The notes under the pieces were generated by a model. It did no database searches. It worked only from the letters and a program-made list of their open reading frames with translations, and was not told the origin of the DNA. The position numbers and the translations under genes are program-made. A stretch of DNA of 11,668 nucleotides, taken from positions 1 to 11,668 of the forward strand of contig JAUVAR010000047.1 in the NCBI GenBank assembly GCA_030591625.1. The letters are read 5' to 3'. Shown one piece after another: positions 1 to 7,135 of the stretch. Numbering within the stretch: the first letter of the stretch is position 1; each line of letters opens with the position of its first letter. This DNA comes from Candidatus Zixiibacteriota bacterium. GTDB taxonomy: Bacteria > Zixibacteria > MSB-5A5 > GN15 > FEB-12.

Positions 1-774
1 TACGAGAAAGGTGCTTTTACCGGTGCTATTAAGCAGAAACAGGGACGATTTGAAGTTGCCGATAAGGGAACAATGTTCTTAGATGAAATTGGTGATATGC
101 CAATCGACTTGCAGTCAAAATTATTGCAGGTATTGGAACAACAGGAATTTGTGCGGGTTGGTGGAATCCATAATATAAAAGTAGATGTTAGAATTGTTTG
201 TGCTACGAATAAGAACATTGAAGAAGCGATAAACGAACAAGCATTCCGTGAAGACCTTTTCTATCGCCTCAATGAAATCACACTATTCCTGCCTCCTCTG
301 CGCGATCGACTTGAAGATGTGCCGATGCTGATTAACCACTTTGTTGAAAAATACAATACACAGTATAAGAAAGAGCATGCTATGCTCTCTCCAGATACTA
401 TGAAACAGTTAACAGAATTCTCCTGGCCAGGTAATGTCCGGCAGCTTGAAAATATGATGAAACAAGTTGTTGTCAGAGAAGATGAAAAAATCATTACAGA
501 ACTGATCTCTAATTCAAGCCCTTTTGTCACAAGGTCTAAAAGCCAGGAAACAGCCCCTGCTGTTATACCAATGGCTGTTAAAGAAAATGGGGAAATTGAT
601 TATTCTTTAAAATCGAGAATCGGTCAGACTGTTGCTAATGAAGAAAAGAGGATTATTTCAGAAGTCCTCACTAAAACTAATTGGAATCGACGCAAAGCTG
701 CTGAGACGCTGCAAATTAGCTATCGCTCACTGCTCTATAAGATCAAAGACTACGACCTTAACGTCTCAAAATAG
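1..774 (+). CDS. sigma-54-dependent NtrC-family transcriptional activator, C-terminal part (5' truncated)
   Basis: Open from the first base; the true start lies outside the window, so the 257 visible residues are the C-terminal part. Visible in order: the GAFTGA loop that contacts sigma-54 (residues 4-9), Walker B MFLDEIGD (25-32), the arginine-finger region FREDLFYRLN (82-91), the sensor II segment WPGNVRQLE (142-150), a linker (about 165-205), and a Fis-type helix-turn-helix (about 216-252, with NWNRRKAAETLQIS). By family knowledge, such proteins use ATP hydrolysis to open promoters bound by RNA polymerase with sigma-54. Whether the missing N-terminus is a receiver, PAS or GAF domain cannot be seen. 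A sigma-54 promoter about 230 bases downstream, in front of the next gene, is a plausible target (inference). No clear terminator follows. Confidence 0.96.
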   Translation, partial: YEKGAFTGAIKQKQGRFEVADKGTMFLDEIGDMPIDLQSKLLQVLEQQEFVRVGGIHNIKVDVRIVCATNKNIEEAINEQAFREDLFYRLNEITLFLPPLRDRLEDVPMLINHFVEKYNTQYKKEHAMLSPDTMKQLTEFSWPGNVRQLENMMKQVVVREDEKIITELISNSSPFVTRSKSQETAPAVIPMAVKENGEIDYSLKSRIGQTVANEEKRIISEVLTKTNWNRRKAAETLQISYRSLLYKIKDYDLNVSK

Positions 775-864
775 TCCTTCTCTTTTATCACACAATAGAT
801 ACGCAAATTGTTATCACTTTGGATAATTGTGCAATTATTGAGCAATTTTATGCATACAACCTAA

Positions 865-903
865 TAGTTTATTGCTTTAGGGCTGTTTTAAAATGATAAA
901 CTA
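865..903. repeat. inverted repeat, possible enhancer element
   Basis: Arms TAGTTTAT (865-872) and ATAAACTA (896-903) match perfectly over 8 bp across a 23-base spacer. It lies about 105-145 bases upstream of the sigma-54 promoter, a usual distance for an activator binding site. AT-rich arms can arise by chance, so the regulatory reading is tentative. Confidence 0.3.
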
Positions 904-911
904 CTAATCCT

Positions 912-951
912 TAACCTGTTAATATTAAGCAACTTAGTGTTTAATGGGTTA
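912..951. promoter_or_regulatory. imperfect dyad, candidate activator binding site (UAS)
   Basis: TAACCTGTTAA (912-922) faces TTAATGGGTTA (941-951). The arms are inverted copies matching at 9 of 11 positions, with the pattern TAACCnnTTAA conserved. The site ends 56 bases before the -24 GG of the sigma-54 promoter, suitable for an enhancer-bound NtrC-type protein. Binding is inferred from position and symmetry only. Confidence 0.4.
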
Positions 952-1005
952 GCAATCATGAGTAAAAGAGGAAAGTTTTACTCGACTTTGGTTCTTCATA
1001 GTCTT

Positions 1006-1023
1006 ATGGAACGGTTATTGCTT
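1006..1023 (+). promoter_or_regulatory. sigma-54 (-24/-12) promoter
   Basis: TGGAACGGTTATTGCTT (1007-1023) matches the sigma-54 consensus TGGCACG-N4-TTGCW with one mismatch in the -24 block. The invariant GG (1008-1009) and GC (1020-1021) are separated by the required 10 bases. Transcription would start near 1033, giving a leader of about 68 bases before the GTG at 1101. The neighbouring sigma-54 activator gene supports the call. Confidence 0.75.
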
Positions 1024-1100
1024 ATAACGAATTGGACTACTTCTGATTGGTGGGAGCTGCGGGAGTTTTGCATAGACACAGCCCTTAGGAGAGACAGCTC

Positions 1101-1529
1101 GTGATACATAGTTCGAAAACATTTCTTGATCGTGCAGGCTTGGAGCTCAATAGAGCTGAACGGTATAGAATATTCATCTCCCTGACTGTAATGGATCTAA
1201 GTTTTCTTAGTGACTCAATGGAAAAAGAACCTATCGAGGCACTTATAACTTCTCTGGAAAAGAACCTTGCTATAAAAGTACGCAAAAGTGATTTTTGTGC
1301 GCGTATCAATAAAACTTCAATAGGTCTTCTGTTTCCCGAAACATCGAGACAGGGTGCCGAAGTCGCCATTAATCGGCTGACAGAAGTTGTCAGGGATGAA
1401 ATCACAAAGATATCAGATTCAGATGTACGACAAATTATCCCAACTCAACTCGCATCATACCCGGATGCTGCAGGAACTGTCACAGTAGAGCAGTTTTTAG
1501 ATAAACTGACAATCGCTCGCCAGAATTAG
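1101..1529 (+). CDS. degenerate GGDEF-domain protein (probably not a cyclase)
   Basis: A protein of 142 residues with a GTG start, chosen because AGGAGA lies 8 bases upstream. The pattern of a GGDEF domain is visible: the first-strand motif RYRIFISLTVMDLSFL (21-36, keeping Asp32), then SDFCARINKTSIGLLFPET (63-81), then LASYPDAAGTVTVEQFLDKL near the C-terminus. Aligned with the usual R-Y-GGDEF-ALLLPET, the five signature positions read NKTSI (70-74), so the catalytic and GTP-binding residues are gone. About 20-30 residues are missing compared with a full GGDEF domain. By inference it is a non-catalytic relic or a protein-interaction or ligand-sensing module, transcribed from the sigma-54 promoter at 1006-1023. 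A bidirectional terminator follows at once, so it is probably monocistronic. The fold call rests on motif similarity read by eye. Confidence 0.75.
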   Translation: MIHSSKTFLDRAGLELNRAERYRIFISLTVMDLSFLSDSMEKEPIEALITSLEKNLAIKVRKSDFCARINKTSIGLLFPETSRQGAEVAINRLTEVVRDEITKISDSDVRQIIPTQLASYPDAAGTVTVEQFLDKLTIARQN

Positions 1530-1550
1530 AATTACTTACAAATATAAAAA

Positions 1551-1586
1551 CGGTCACTACCCTTAGAGCAGTGACCGCTTTTTTTT
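1551..1586. terminator. bidirectional intrinsic terminator
   Basis: CGGTCACT (1551-1558) pairs perfectly with AGTGACCG (1570-1577) across an 11-base loop, and a run of eight T follows (1579-1586) on the plus strand. On the minus strand the same stem is followed by five T. It can therefore serve both the GGDEF-like gene and valS, which converge here. Confidence 0.9.
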
Positions 1587-1604
1587 GTGCAATTTCGAAA
1601 AGTT

Positions 1605-4280
1605 TTACCAACCGAGAATCTGTTCCAGATTTTTATTGAGTCGTTCAATTCGTTCCTGGTAATCTACTTTCTTGGCTTTCTCTCGTTCAACCACATCCGA
1701 TGGAGCGTTAGCCAGAAAATCGGCATTAGCGAGTTTCTTGGAAAGTTTCTCAAGGGCGATTTTCAATGAATCGAGGTTCTTCTGAAGACGTTTCTTCTCA
1801 AGCTCGACATCAATCAAATCTTCAAGTGGCAAAAATATCTCAGCACCTGAAATTACCGCCGAAGCAGAAAGAGGTGGTTTCTTCGTTTGAGTTGAACAAT
1901 GCAGGTTTTCCACTCTCGCCAGAGAACGGAAATACTGTATATGATTTTCAAGTAGAAGGCCAAACGATTCCTCGTTTACTCGGACATACAAATCAGATTT
2001 CTTGCCCGGTGGTACATTGAGCTCCGAACGAATCGAACGAACCGCCGTTACAACTTCCTGAATCTGTTTAAGCGAGTCTTCCAGTTCATCATCAATGAAT
2101 TTTCCGTCTGCTACAGGAAAGGGTGCAAACGAAAGTGAGTTTTCTCTGTCGAGACTCTCAGTTTTGCGCAACTGAGAATTTATCTCTTCGCAAACAAATG
2201 GGGTGAAAGGATACATCAACCGAAGAATCCGCTGCAACACATAGGTTGCTACATTCATCGATTGTTCTCGAATTGGAGTGTCCGGTTGATCCGGTTTTAT
2301 CAATTCGATATACCATGAACAGTAATCATCCCATACAAAGTTGTACAGAGTCTTTGCGGCCATCGAGAGACGATATTCCGCAAACCCTTTCTCGACAGTT
2401 TGTATTGTCCGTTCCAATCTTGAGAGTATCCAACGATCAAAAATAACAAGATCGGAATCATCGAGCTCATCAAGGACCGGTTTGCGTCCATCAAGACGCA
2501 TCATGACGAATCTTGAAACTTGATACAACTTATTTACAAAATTTCGTCCACCCTCGAACGTGTTTTTGCTAATCCAGGGGTCCTGTCCATCAGGGGTAGC
2601 CAGTACAAGTGAAATTCTGAGTGCGTCGGCACCGTACTTATCAATTATTTCGAGTGGGTCGATACCGTTACCAAGCGATTTCGACATCTTAACGCCGTTG
2701 GCGTCACGAACCGTTCCATGGATGTAAACATCTGAGAATGGTGCTTCACCCATGAACTCATACCCCGACATAACCATTCGTGCAACCCATAAGAAAATAA
2801 TCTCAGAGGCTGTCACCAGCACTTTGGTTGGGTAAAACTTCTCAAGTTCTTTTGTCTTTTCCGGCCATCCAAATGTAGAAAATGGCCACAACCATGACGA
2901 GAACCATGTATCCAGAACGTCGTCATCCTGAACTAATGTTTTTGGGTCATACCCTTTGCACTGATCGGCCGTTGGACGATTCGATGATGCGAACATTGTG
3001 CCATCTTCGGCATACCATATCGGAATCCGATGTCCCCACCAGAGCTGTCGTGAGATACACCAGTCTCGAATGTTTTCCATCCAGTGCATATATGTTTTTG
3101 ACCAATACTCAGGATGAAATCTTAAATTACCGGTCTTGAGAGCTTCAATCGCCGGTTTGGCCAGTTCAGCCATCTTCACAAACCATTGATCCGACAGATA
3201 TGGTTCTACAATAGTATGACAACGGTAGCATGTACCGGCTGACAGATCATACTTTTCGGTTTTTTCAAGCTGTCCTTTATCACCAAGGTCTGATACGAGT
3301 TGTTTACGAGCTTCAAAACGATCCAGCCCTTTGTATTTACCGGCATTTTCGTTTACTGTTCCATCAGTATTGAGAATATTGATCTCTTCGAGATCATGAC
3401 GTTTTCCAATCTCAAAATCATTCGGGTCATGCGCCGGGGTAACCTTAACTACACCGGTACCAAATTCCGGGTCAACATAATTGTCCGCAACGATCGGTAT
3501 TTCCCGTTCAAGAATTGGCAGGATAACAGTCTTGCCAACAAACTTTTTGTAACGACTATCCTTTGGATTAACCGCAAGAGCTGTATCGCCAAGCATCGTT
3601 TCGGGGCGAGTGGTGGCAACTGTGAGGAATTCATCTGATCCTTTGATCTTATATTTGATGAACCAGAGATGGCTGTCAAAATTTTGATGTTCCACTTCAT
3701 CATCCGAGAGTGAAGTCTTGCAGGATGGGCACCAATTAACAATGCGATGACCTTTGTAAATCAAACCTTTTTCATACAGATGAATAAATGTTTTTTCAAC
3801 TGCCTCACTCAGACCTTCATCAAGGGTGAATCTGGTTCTATCCCAGTCACAACTGCAACCCATCCTTGACAATTGATTTAAGATGAGGTCTTTATTCTGA
3901 TGTGCCCATTCGGTCGTTCTTTCAACGAATTTCTCACGTCCCATTTCGCGACGGGTCGTTCCTTCCTTTGCAACCTGTTTTTCAACGATTACCTGGGTTG
4001 CAATTCCGGCATGATCCGATCCGGGGAGCCACTCTGCCTCAAAGCCGGACATGCGATGTTTGCGAATCAGAACATCCTGAATTGTATTATTCAGGGCATG
4101 CCCCAAGTGCAGTACTGCCGTCACATTCGGTGGTGGGATAACAATACTATATGTAGGCTTGGCGCTTTCTGGATCACCATGAAAAAACTTTTTCTCGGTC
4201 CATTCAGATAAGAGCCTCTGTTCTACTTCGGCCGGATTATACGCGGTCGATTTTGGCTTATTTTCATTTTTGTTGCTCAT
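1605..4280 (-). CDS. valS: valine--tRNA ligase
   Basis: Charges tRNA-Val with valine in the cytoplasm and hydrolyses mischarged Thr-tRNA. The 891 residues are full length for bacterial ValRS. Visible: PPPNVTAVLHLGHALNN with the class I HIGH element as HLGH (58-61), editing-domain motifs TTRPET (223-228) and GTGVVKVTPAHDPNDF (274-289), CxxC pairs at 184-187 and 351-354, KMSKS (531-535), the DWCISRQLWWGHRIPIW block (406-422), an anticodon-binding domain with WILSRL, and the ValRS-specific C-terminal coiled coil rich in Lys, Glu and Leu (about the last 65 residues). An Ala stands where the commoner motif has Gly (NVTG). ATG at 4280 is the only usable start in this frame after an upstream stop, but no Shine-Dalgarno lies at the usual distance. 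The start codon overlaps the stop of a short leader ORF. Confidence 0.98.
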   Translation of the reverse strand: MSNKNENKPKSTAYNPAEVEQRLLSEWTEKKFFHGDPESAKPTYSIVIPPPNVTAVLHLGHALNNTIQDVLIRKHRMSGFEAEWLPGSDHAGIATQVIVEKQVAKEGTTRREMGREKFVERTTEWAHQNKDLILNQLSRMGCSCDWDRTRFTLDEGLSEAVEKTFIHLYEKGLIYKGHRIVNWCPSCKTSLSDDEVEHQNFDSHLWFIKYKIKGSDEFLTVATTRPETMLGDTALAVNPKDSRYKKFVGKTVILPILEREIPIVADNYVDPEFGTGVVKVTPAHDPNDFEIGKRHDLEEINILNTDGTVNENAGKYKGLDRFEARKQLVSDLGDKGQLEKTEKYDLSAGTCYRCHTIVEPYLSDQWFVKMAELAKPAIEALKTGNLRFHPEYWSKTYMHWMENIRDWCISRQLWWGHRIPIWYAEDGTMFASSNRPTADQCKGYDPKTLVQDDDVLDTWFSSWLWPFSTFGWPEKTKELEKFYPTKVLVTASEIIFLWVARMVMSGYEFMGEAPFSDVYIHGTVRDANGVKMSKSLGNGIDPLEIIDKYGADALRISLVLATPDGQDPWISKNTFEGGRNFVNKLYQVSRFVMMRLDGRKPVLDELDDSDLVIFDRWILSRLERTIQTVEKGFAEYRLSMAAKTLYNFVWDDYCSWYIELIKPDQPDTPIREQSMNVATYVLQRILRLMYPFTPFVCEEINSQLRKTESLDRENSLSFAPFPVADGKFIDDELEDSLKQIQEVVTAVRSIRSELNVPPGKKSDLYVRVNEESFGLLLENHIQYFRSLARVENLHCSTQTKKPPLSASAVISGAEIFLPLEDLIDVELEKKRLQKNLDSLKIALEKLSKKLANADFLANAPSDVVEREKAKKVDYQERIERLNKNLEQILGW

Positions 4281-4345
4281 GAAGCGTAAACTCGTATTTT
4301 CCCTGCCAGAATATGCTGGCCATTGTTGTTAAAGCTTTCCAACAT
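4277..4345 (-). CDS. possible 22-codon leader ORF coupled to valS
   Basis: The short ORF MLESFNNNGQHILAGKIRVYAS is preceded by AGGAG (4353-4357) at 7 bases, a good ribosome binding site, and its TGA overlaps the valS ATG as ATGA. valS has no ribosome binding site of its own at normal spacing, so translational coupling would explain its start. It has only one Val codon and no codon run typical of attenuation. Against it, the best promoter places its -10 box over this ATG, and that transcript would begin inside the ORF. Confidence 0.35.
   Translation of the reverse strand: MLESFNNNGQHILAGKIRVYAS
4305..4320 (-). other. small hairpin in the valS leader
   Basis: GCCAG (4305-4309) pairs with CTGGC (4316-4320) across a 6-base loop. 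It lies 24 bases upstream of the valS start, and on the minus strand an AGGGA stretch follows directly. It could shape ribosome access to valS, but a five-pair stem is weak. Confidence 0.3.
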
Positions 4346-4369
4346 AGTCGCGCTCCTATTTGTTGTCAA
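4341..4369 (-). promoter_or_regulatory. valS: sigma-70 type promoter for valS
   Basis: Read on the minus strand, TTGACA (4369-4364) is a perfect -35 box, followed after 17 bases by TATGTT (4346-4341) as the -10. Transcription would start near 4334, leaving a leader of about 54 bases. The perfect -35 and spacing are the main support; the -10 matches at four of six positions. It shares its -10 with the start codon of the possible leader ORF. Confidence 0.6.
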
Positions 4370-4428
4370 GACAGAATGAGGCCACAAGTTTATGTTAGAA
4401 AAGAAACTTAGAAAGTAATATCGGCAAC

Positions 4429-5241
4429 ATGAGTGATATAAAGAGAGAATTAACCGACAAATCGACTCCCGCAATCAAGCGTCTGGAGCGACTTATGGAG
4501 ATTTTGCGCTCTCCCGGTGGCTGTAGCTGGGACCGAAAACAGACCCACAAGAGCCTCCTTCCATATTTAATTGAAGAATCCTACGAAGTTATCGAAATTA
4601 TCGAATCTGGGGATTTGAGCCATTTGAAAGAGGAATTGGGCGATCTGCTCTGTCAGATAGTCTTTCATGCCCAATTGGCCCGGGAGCGTGGCGAATTTGA
4701 ACTTGATGATTCTATTGAGCATCTGATTGAAAAGCTTATTAGACGCCACCCCCACGTATTCGAAGAACAGCAAGAGCTTGACCCCGATCAAGTGCGAGAT
4801 CAATGGGAAAAGATCAAAGTTAGTTCGGGCGAAAAAAAATCAGCCCTCTCAGGCCTCCCCAAATCGATGCCCGCCCTTACTACTGCATTTCGCATGGGAG
4901 AAAAAGCGGCTGGATATGGTTTCGACTGGAGTGGTGCCCGTGATGTGATTGAAAAAATAGAAGAAGAACTGTGTGAACTTAAAGTGGAACTTTTTGACAA
5001 AGAAAAGGTTTCAACTGAAAAGATTGAAATGGAGATGGGTGATTTTTTGTTTGCGGCTGCTTCAATGGCAAGAAAACTTGGAATTGATCCGGAAATCGCA
5101 CTCAGAAAAGCGTTAAACAAATTCAGGATGAGATTTGAACGCATGGAAGGGGAAATAAATTCCCGAAATGAGAAATTTGATCACTATTCGCTCGCACAGT
5201 TAGAGGAATTATGGCAAAGGTTAAAGACAGATGAGTCGTAA
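4429..5241 (+). CDS. mazG: nucleoside triphosphate pyrophosphohydrolase MazG
   Basis: Hydrolyses (d)NTPs to NMP and pyrophosphate, a house-cleaning function. The 270 residues match the usual two-domain MazG of about 260. The first domain contains RLMEILRSPGGCSWDRKQTH (21-40) and the metal-binding helices EESYEV (49-54) with EELGDLL (68-74), the EExxE...ExxD pattern. The second copy has EEELCEL (178-184) with EMEMGDFLF (200-208). Between them lies the family signature KSMPALTTAFRMGEKAAGYGFDW (145-167). The ATG at 4429 is the first possible start after an in-frame TAG at 4396; no strong ribosome binding site precedes it. It is transcribed away from valS, and the two starts are 148 bases apart. 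No clear terminator follows. Confidence 0.95.
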   Translation: MSDIKRELTDKSTPAIKRLERLMEILRSPGGCSWDRKQTHKSLLPYLIEESYEVIEIIESGDLSHLKEELGDLLCQIVFHAQLARERGEFELDDSIEHLIEKLIRRHPHVFEEQQELDPDQVRDQWEKIKVSSGEKKSALSGLPKSMPALTTAFRMGEKAAGYGFDWSGARDVIEKIEEELCELKVELFDKEKVSTEKIEMEMGDFLFAAASMARKLGIDPEIALRKALNKFRMRFERMEGEINSRNEKFDHYSLAQLEELWQRLKTDES

Positions 5242-5378
5242 TAATGATTATTTTGTAAAACCTTTTTAAATCAAACTATTAATAACTTATACAGATAATC
5301 ATCGCTCTTTATTTATTTTTTTACTTGTATTGAATTCAACACAACATGACATTCCCATTCGAGTGATGGATTAAAAGG

Positions 5379-5398
5379 AATTGCAAGGCAGCAATTTT
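5379..5398 (+). terminator. weak hairpin, possible mazG terminator
   Basis: AATTGC (5379-5384) pairs with GCAATT (5391-5396) across six bases, followed by only two more T. It lies 138 bases after mazG. The short stem and poor T tract make it a weak candidate. Confidence 0.2.
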
Positions 5399-5526
5399 AG
5401 ATAGATTCGTAGGTTTATATAATTTATTACTTTTAACATGGATGGTCGTTCAGTAATGCACGACAGGATTGGAGAGATGCTAATGAGATGACAAAAGACT
5501 TTCTGACAATATAGCGTCAGGCACTC

Positions 5527-5562
5527 GGTCCTAAAATAATTTGAATTAAAAAATACAGGACC
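5527..5562. repeat. inverted repeat in the barrel-protein leader
   Basis: GGTCCT (5527-5532) and AGGACC (5557-5562) are perfect inverted copies around 24 bases of almost pure A and T, ending 54 bases before the start codon. It may be an operator or a leader structure; six-base arms do not decide. Confidence 0.3.
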
Positions 5563-5616
5563 TCACTTTTCAAAGAAATTAATAACTAAATAGATATTTT
5601 TTATAAAGGACAAAAG

Positions 5617-6798
5617 ATGAAGAAACTACTAACAATCGTTTCAATCATGATGTTGCTGATGATTAGCTCAGCATTCGCTACTGACACACGTACCATGACT
5701 ATGGGTGACAACGGAAACGTCCTCGTTGACAATGCCAACATGTTCTCGTATTATGGCCGTACATTCAACTATCCAAACATCGCAACTGGTGAAATTGCAA
5801 CTGGCAGTGGTTTGGGTGAATTTGGAATCAACTGGAAATTTGGTGGCGACAACCCTTGGGTTCTTGGTACCTATTTTTCTTCCGAAGAACTTTCTCTTCC
5901 AAGTGCGGTCAATTGGGACGAACTCGATGTTTTGGGTGCGGATATCGCTGACCAGCGTATCGGTATTTATTATGGCCGTATGCTCAACAACATGAATTTT
6001 GGATTCCATTTTGGCTACAAGGCCACTTCATGGTCGTCTGATGCCGTAAGCAATGACGCTGAAGAAAAGTTCGGCGAATTTACTGTTGGTTTTGGCCTCA
6101 CAGAAGCTACAGGCAAATGGGACCTTGCTGCTGCAGTATCTCTTGGATCCATAACTGACCAAGATTCAGCGTACACTGCAACAGATAAAGACTCCTGGAC
6201 TGGTATGAGTCTGATGGCTCGCTACTTCCACGAGATGAACCCGACCATGACTGTCGTTCCTCATGTTGGTATTGCTACCAGCAAGAACAGTGTCATCTAC
6301 GATCCGGCTCCAGTAGCTCCTACTGTTTCTACTTCATGGGAATCCAAAGAAACTATGTATGAAATCGGAATTGGCCTGAATTACACACCGTCAAGTAATG
6401 TGCTTGCTGTGGCCGATCTCGGTTTTCAGGTAATGTCTGACGAAACAACAGATGTTACGTCAGACGGCGGTGACCCGGCCGTGTTAACCACGGTTAACAT
6501 GAAGGAAACCTATACCAGTATGCCGTATTGGAAAATCGGTATGGAAGCTGATGTCTTTTCTTGGATGGACATCCGCATGGGTGCAACATCTAATTGGGTT
6601 GCATACAAGTATGAAGGCGTAGAAAAAGTAAACGCTGCCGTAAACGCCACATACTTAGGCTTTGGTTTCAACTGGGGTCGTCTGTATGTAGATGCTCAGA
6701 CCGATCCAGGTTTATTCCTGAACGGATTTGATTTTGTTTCTGGTAGTGGTACTGGTTCTATGAACAGCAGAATTTCTGTTCTTTACGAAATGTTCTAA
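5617..6798 (+). CDS. outer-membrane beta-barrel (porin-like) protein, family not recognised
   Basis: Encodes 393 residues starting with a clear signal peptide: KK, a hydrophobic stretch of about 15, then SSAFA with cleavage expected after residue 21. The mature part is rich in Gly, Asn, Asp, Ser, Thr and aromatics. It shows alternating hydrophobic strands typical of a barrel (GEFGINWKFG, MNFGFHFGYKA, LGFGFNWGRLYVDA) and ends in Phe (VLYEMF), the C-terminal aromatic read by the BAM machinery. By inference it inserts in the outer membrane as a porin or similar barrel; the substrate is unknown. AAAGGA lies about 7 bases before the ATG. Long gaps on both sides and a strong terminator show it is a single-gene unit, as expected for an abundant surface protein. 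I do not recognise a named family. Confidence 0.85.
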   Translation: MKKLLTIVSIMMLLMISSAFATDTRTMTMGDNGNVLVDNANMFSYYGRTFNYPNIATGEIATGSGLGEFGINWKFGGDNPWVLGTYFSSEELSLPSAVNWDELDVLGADIADQRIGIYYGRMLNNMNFGFHFGYKATSWSSDAVSNDAEEKFGEFTVGFGLTEATGKWDLAAAVSLGSITDQDSAYTATDKDSWTGMSLMARYFHEMNPTMTVVPHVGIATSKNSVIYDPAPVAPTVSTSWESKETMYEIGIGLNYTPSSNVLAVADLGFQVMSDETTDVTSDGGDPAVLTTVNMKETYTSMPYWKIGMEADVFSWMDIRMGATSNWVAYKYEGVEKVNAAVNATYLGFGFNWGRLYVDAQTDPGLFLNGFDFVSGSGTGSMNSRISVLYEMF

Positions 6799-6814
6799 AA
6801 ACCGCAAGGTTTTT
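6797..6814 (+). terminator. first of two stacked hairpins after the barrel gene
   Basis: AAAAACC (6797-6803) pairs with GGTTTTT (6808-6814) around a GCAA tetraloop, starting within the stop codon. Its own arm supplies five T. GNRA loops are stable in RNA, so it may act as a first terminator or protect the 3' end of the message. Confidence 0.55.
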
Positions 6815-6824
6815 GTATCAGTAA

Positions 6825-6856
6825 AAAAAGCCTGGTTCTCACGAACCGGGCTTTTT
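6825..6856 (+). terminator. strong intrinsic terminator
   Basis: AAAGCCTGGTTC (6827-6838) pairs with GAACCGGGCTTT (6843-6854) through 12 pairs including one G-T wobble, around a TCAC loop. Two further A-T pairs extend it to 6825-6856. The T-rich 3' arm gives the U tract. It closes the barrel-protein transcript. Confidence 0.88.
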
Positions 6857-6912
6857 CTATGATTAATATTTTGTGTGTAGTCTGCATCCCCGTGCTCAAC
6901 GTCCCCGTGTCC

Positions 6913-6931
6913 GGTCCGCCAATGGCGGATC
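6913..6931. repeat. REP-like palindrome TCCGCC-AAT-GGCGGA
   Basis: TCCGCC (6915-6920) and GGCGGA (6924-6929) pair perfectly around AAT; one wobble and one more pair extend the stem to 6913-6931. GC-rich short palindromes of this type are often dispersed in many copies between genes. Copy number cannot be judged from this window. Confidence 0.55.
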
Positions 6932-7011
6932 CACATCTGACGGATTCTTATAGGGCAGAACTAACATTCATTGTTTGGTACTGCATTTCTAACTAAAGTT
7001 TGAATATGCAT

Positions 7012-7035
7012 GTGGCAGACGAGGACTTTTGCCAC
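7012..7035. repeat. inverted repeat GTGGCA/TGCCAC
   Basis: GTGGCA (7012-7017) and TGCCAC (7030-7035) form a six-pair stem around 12 bases. It sits next to the first CCCACC/GGTGGG element and may be part of the same repeat array. Confidence 0.45.
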
Positions 7036-7041
7036 CCACTT

Positions 7042-7082
7042 AAACCCACCTGTCGCTCTCGATGTCGCTTTAGGTGGGGTAC
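7042..7082. repeat. CCCACC/GGTGGG hairpin element, copy 1
   Basis: It starts AAACCCACC and ends GGTGGGGTAC, with CCCACCT (7045-7051) facing AGGTGGG (7072-7078). The interior carries TGTCGCTCT and a second GTCGCT. The ends and the TGTCGCTCT core recur in copy 2, so this is a repeated unit and not a lone dyad. On the minus strand the stem is followed by TTTAAG. Confidence 0.65.
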
Positions 7083-7135
7083 ACGGGTGTTTTCGTCGGT
7101 GCGGAAGTGTGCGTTGGGATATCGTTGTTAAGAAT

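Larger units (their letters stand above)
775..1100. other. intergenic control region between activator and GGDEF-like gene
   Basis: There is no convincing gene in these 326 bases. It is AT-rich and holds two imperfect inverted repeats (865-903 and 912-951), a sigma-54 type promoter (1006-1023) and the ribosome binding site of the next gene (1087-1092). No intrinsic terminator follows the activator gene. Confidence 0.7.
5242..5616. other. AT-rich intergenic region upstream of the barrel protein
   Basis: I see no gene in these 375 bases. It holds a short hairpin AATTGC/GCAATT (5379-5396) with only a brief T run, an inverted repeat GGTCCT/AGGACC (5527-5562) enclosing an AT-rich stretch, and the ribosome binding site AAAGGA near 5605-5610 for the next gene. 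No promoter box is convincing. Confidence 0.6.

Noticed and set aside
820..840. Second sigma-54 promoter at TTTGGATAATTGTGCAA
   Set aside because: GG and GC are separated by only 8 bases; sigma-54 promoters require 10.
3300..3638. 112-codon plus-strand ORF opposite valS
   Set aside because: It lies fully inside a clearly conserved ValRS coding region on the other strand; its openness is a shadow of that frame.
4277..4345. valine attenuator leader peptide or T-box for valS
   Set aside because: Only one Val codon, no terminator/antiterminator pair and no T-box conserved elements.
4363..4396. Plus-strand promoter for mazG (TTGTCA with TATGTT)
   Set aside because: The spacer would be 22 bases, too long for a sigma-70 promoter.
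5440..5493. 17-codon ORF starting ATGGATGGT
   Set aside because: No ribosome binding site and no support beyond chance length.
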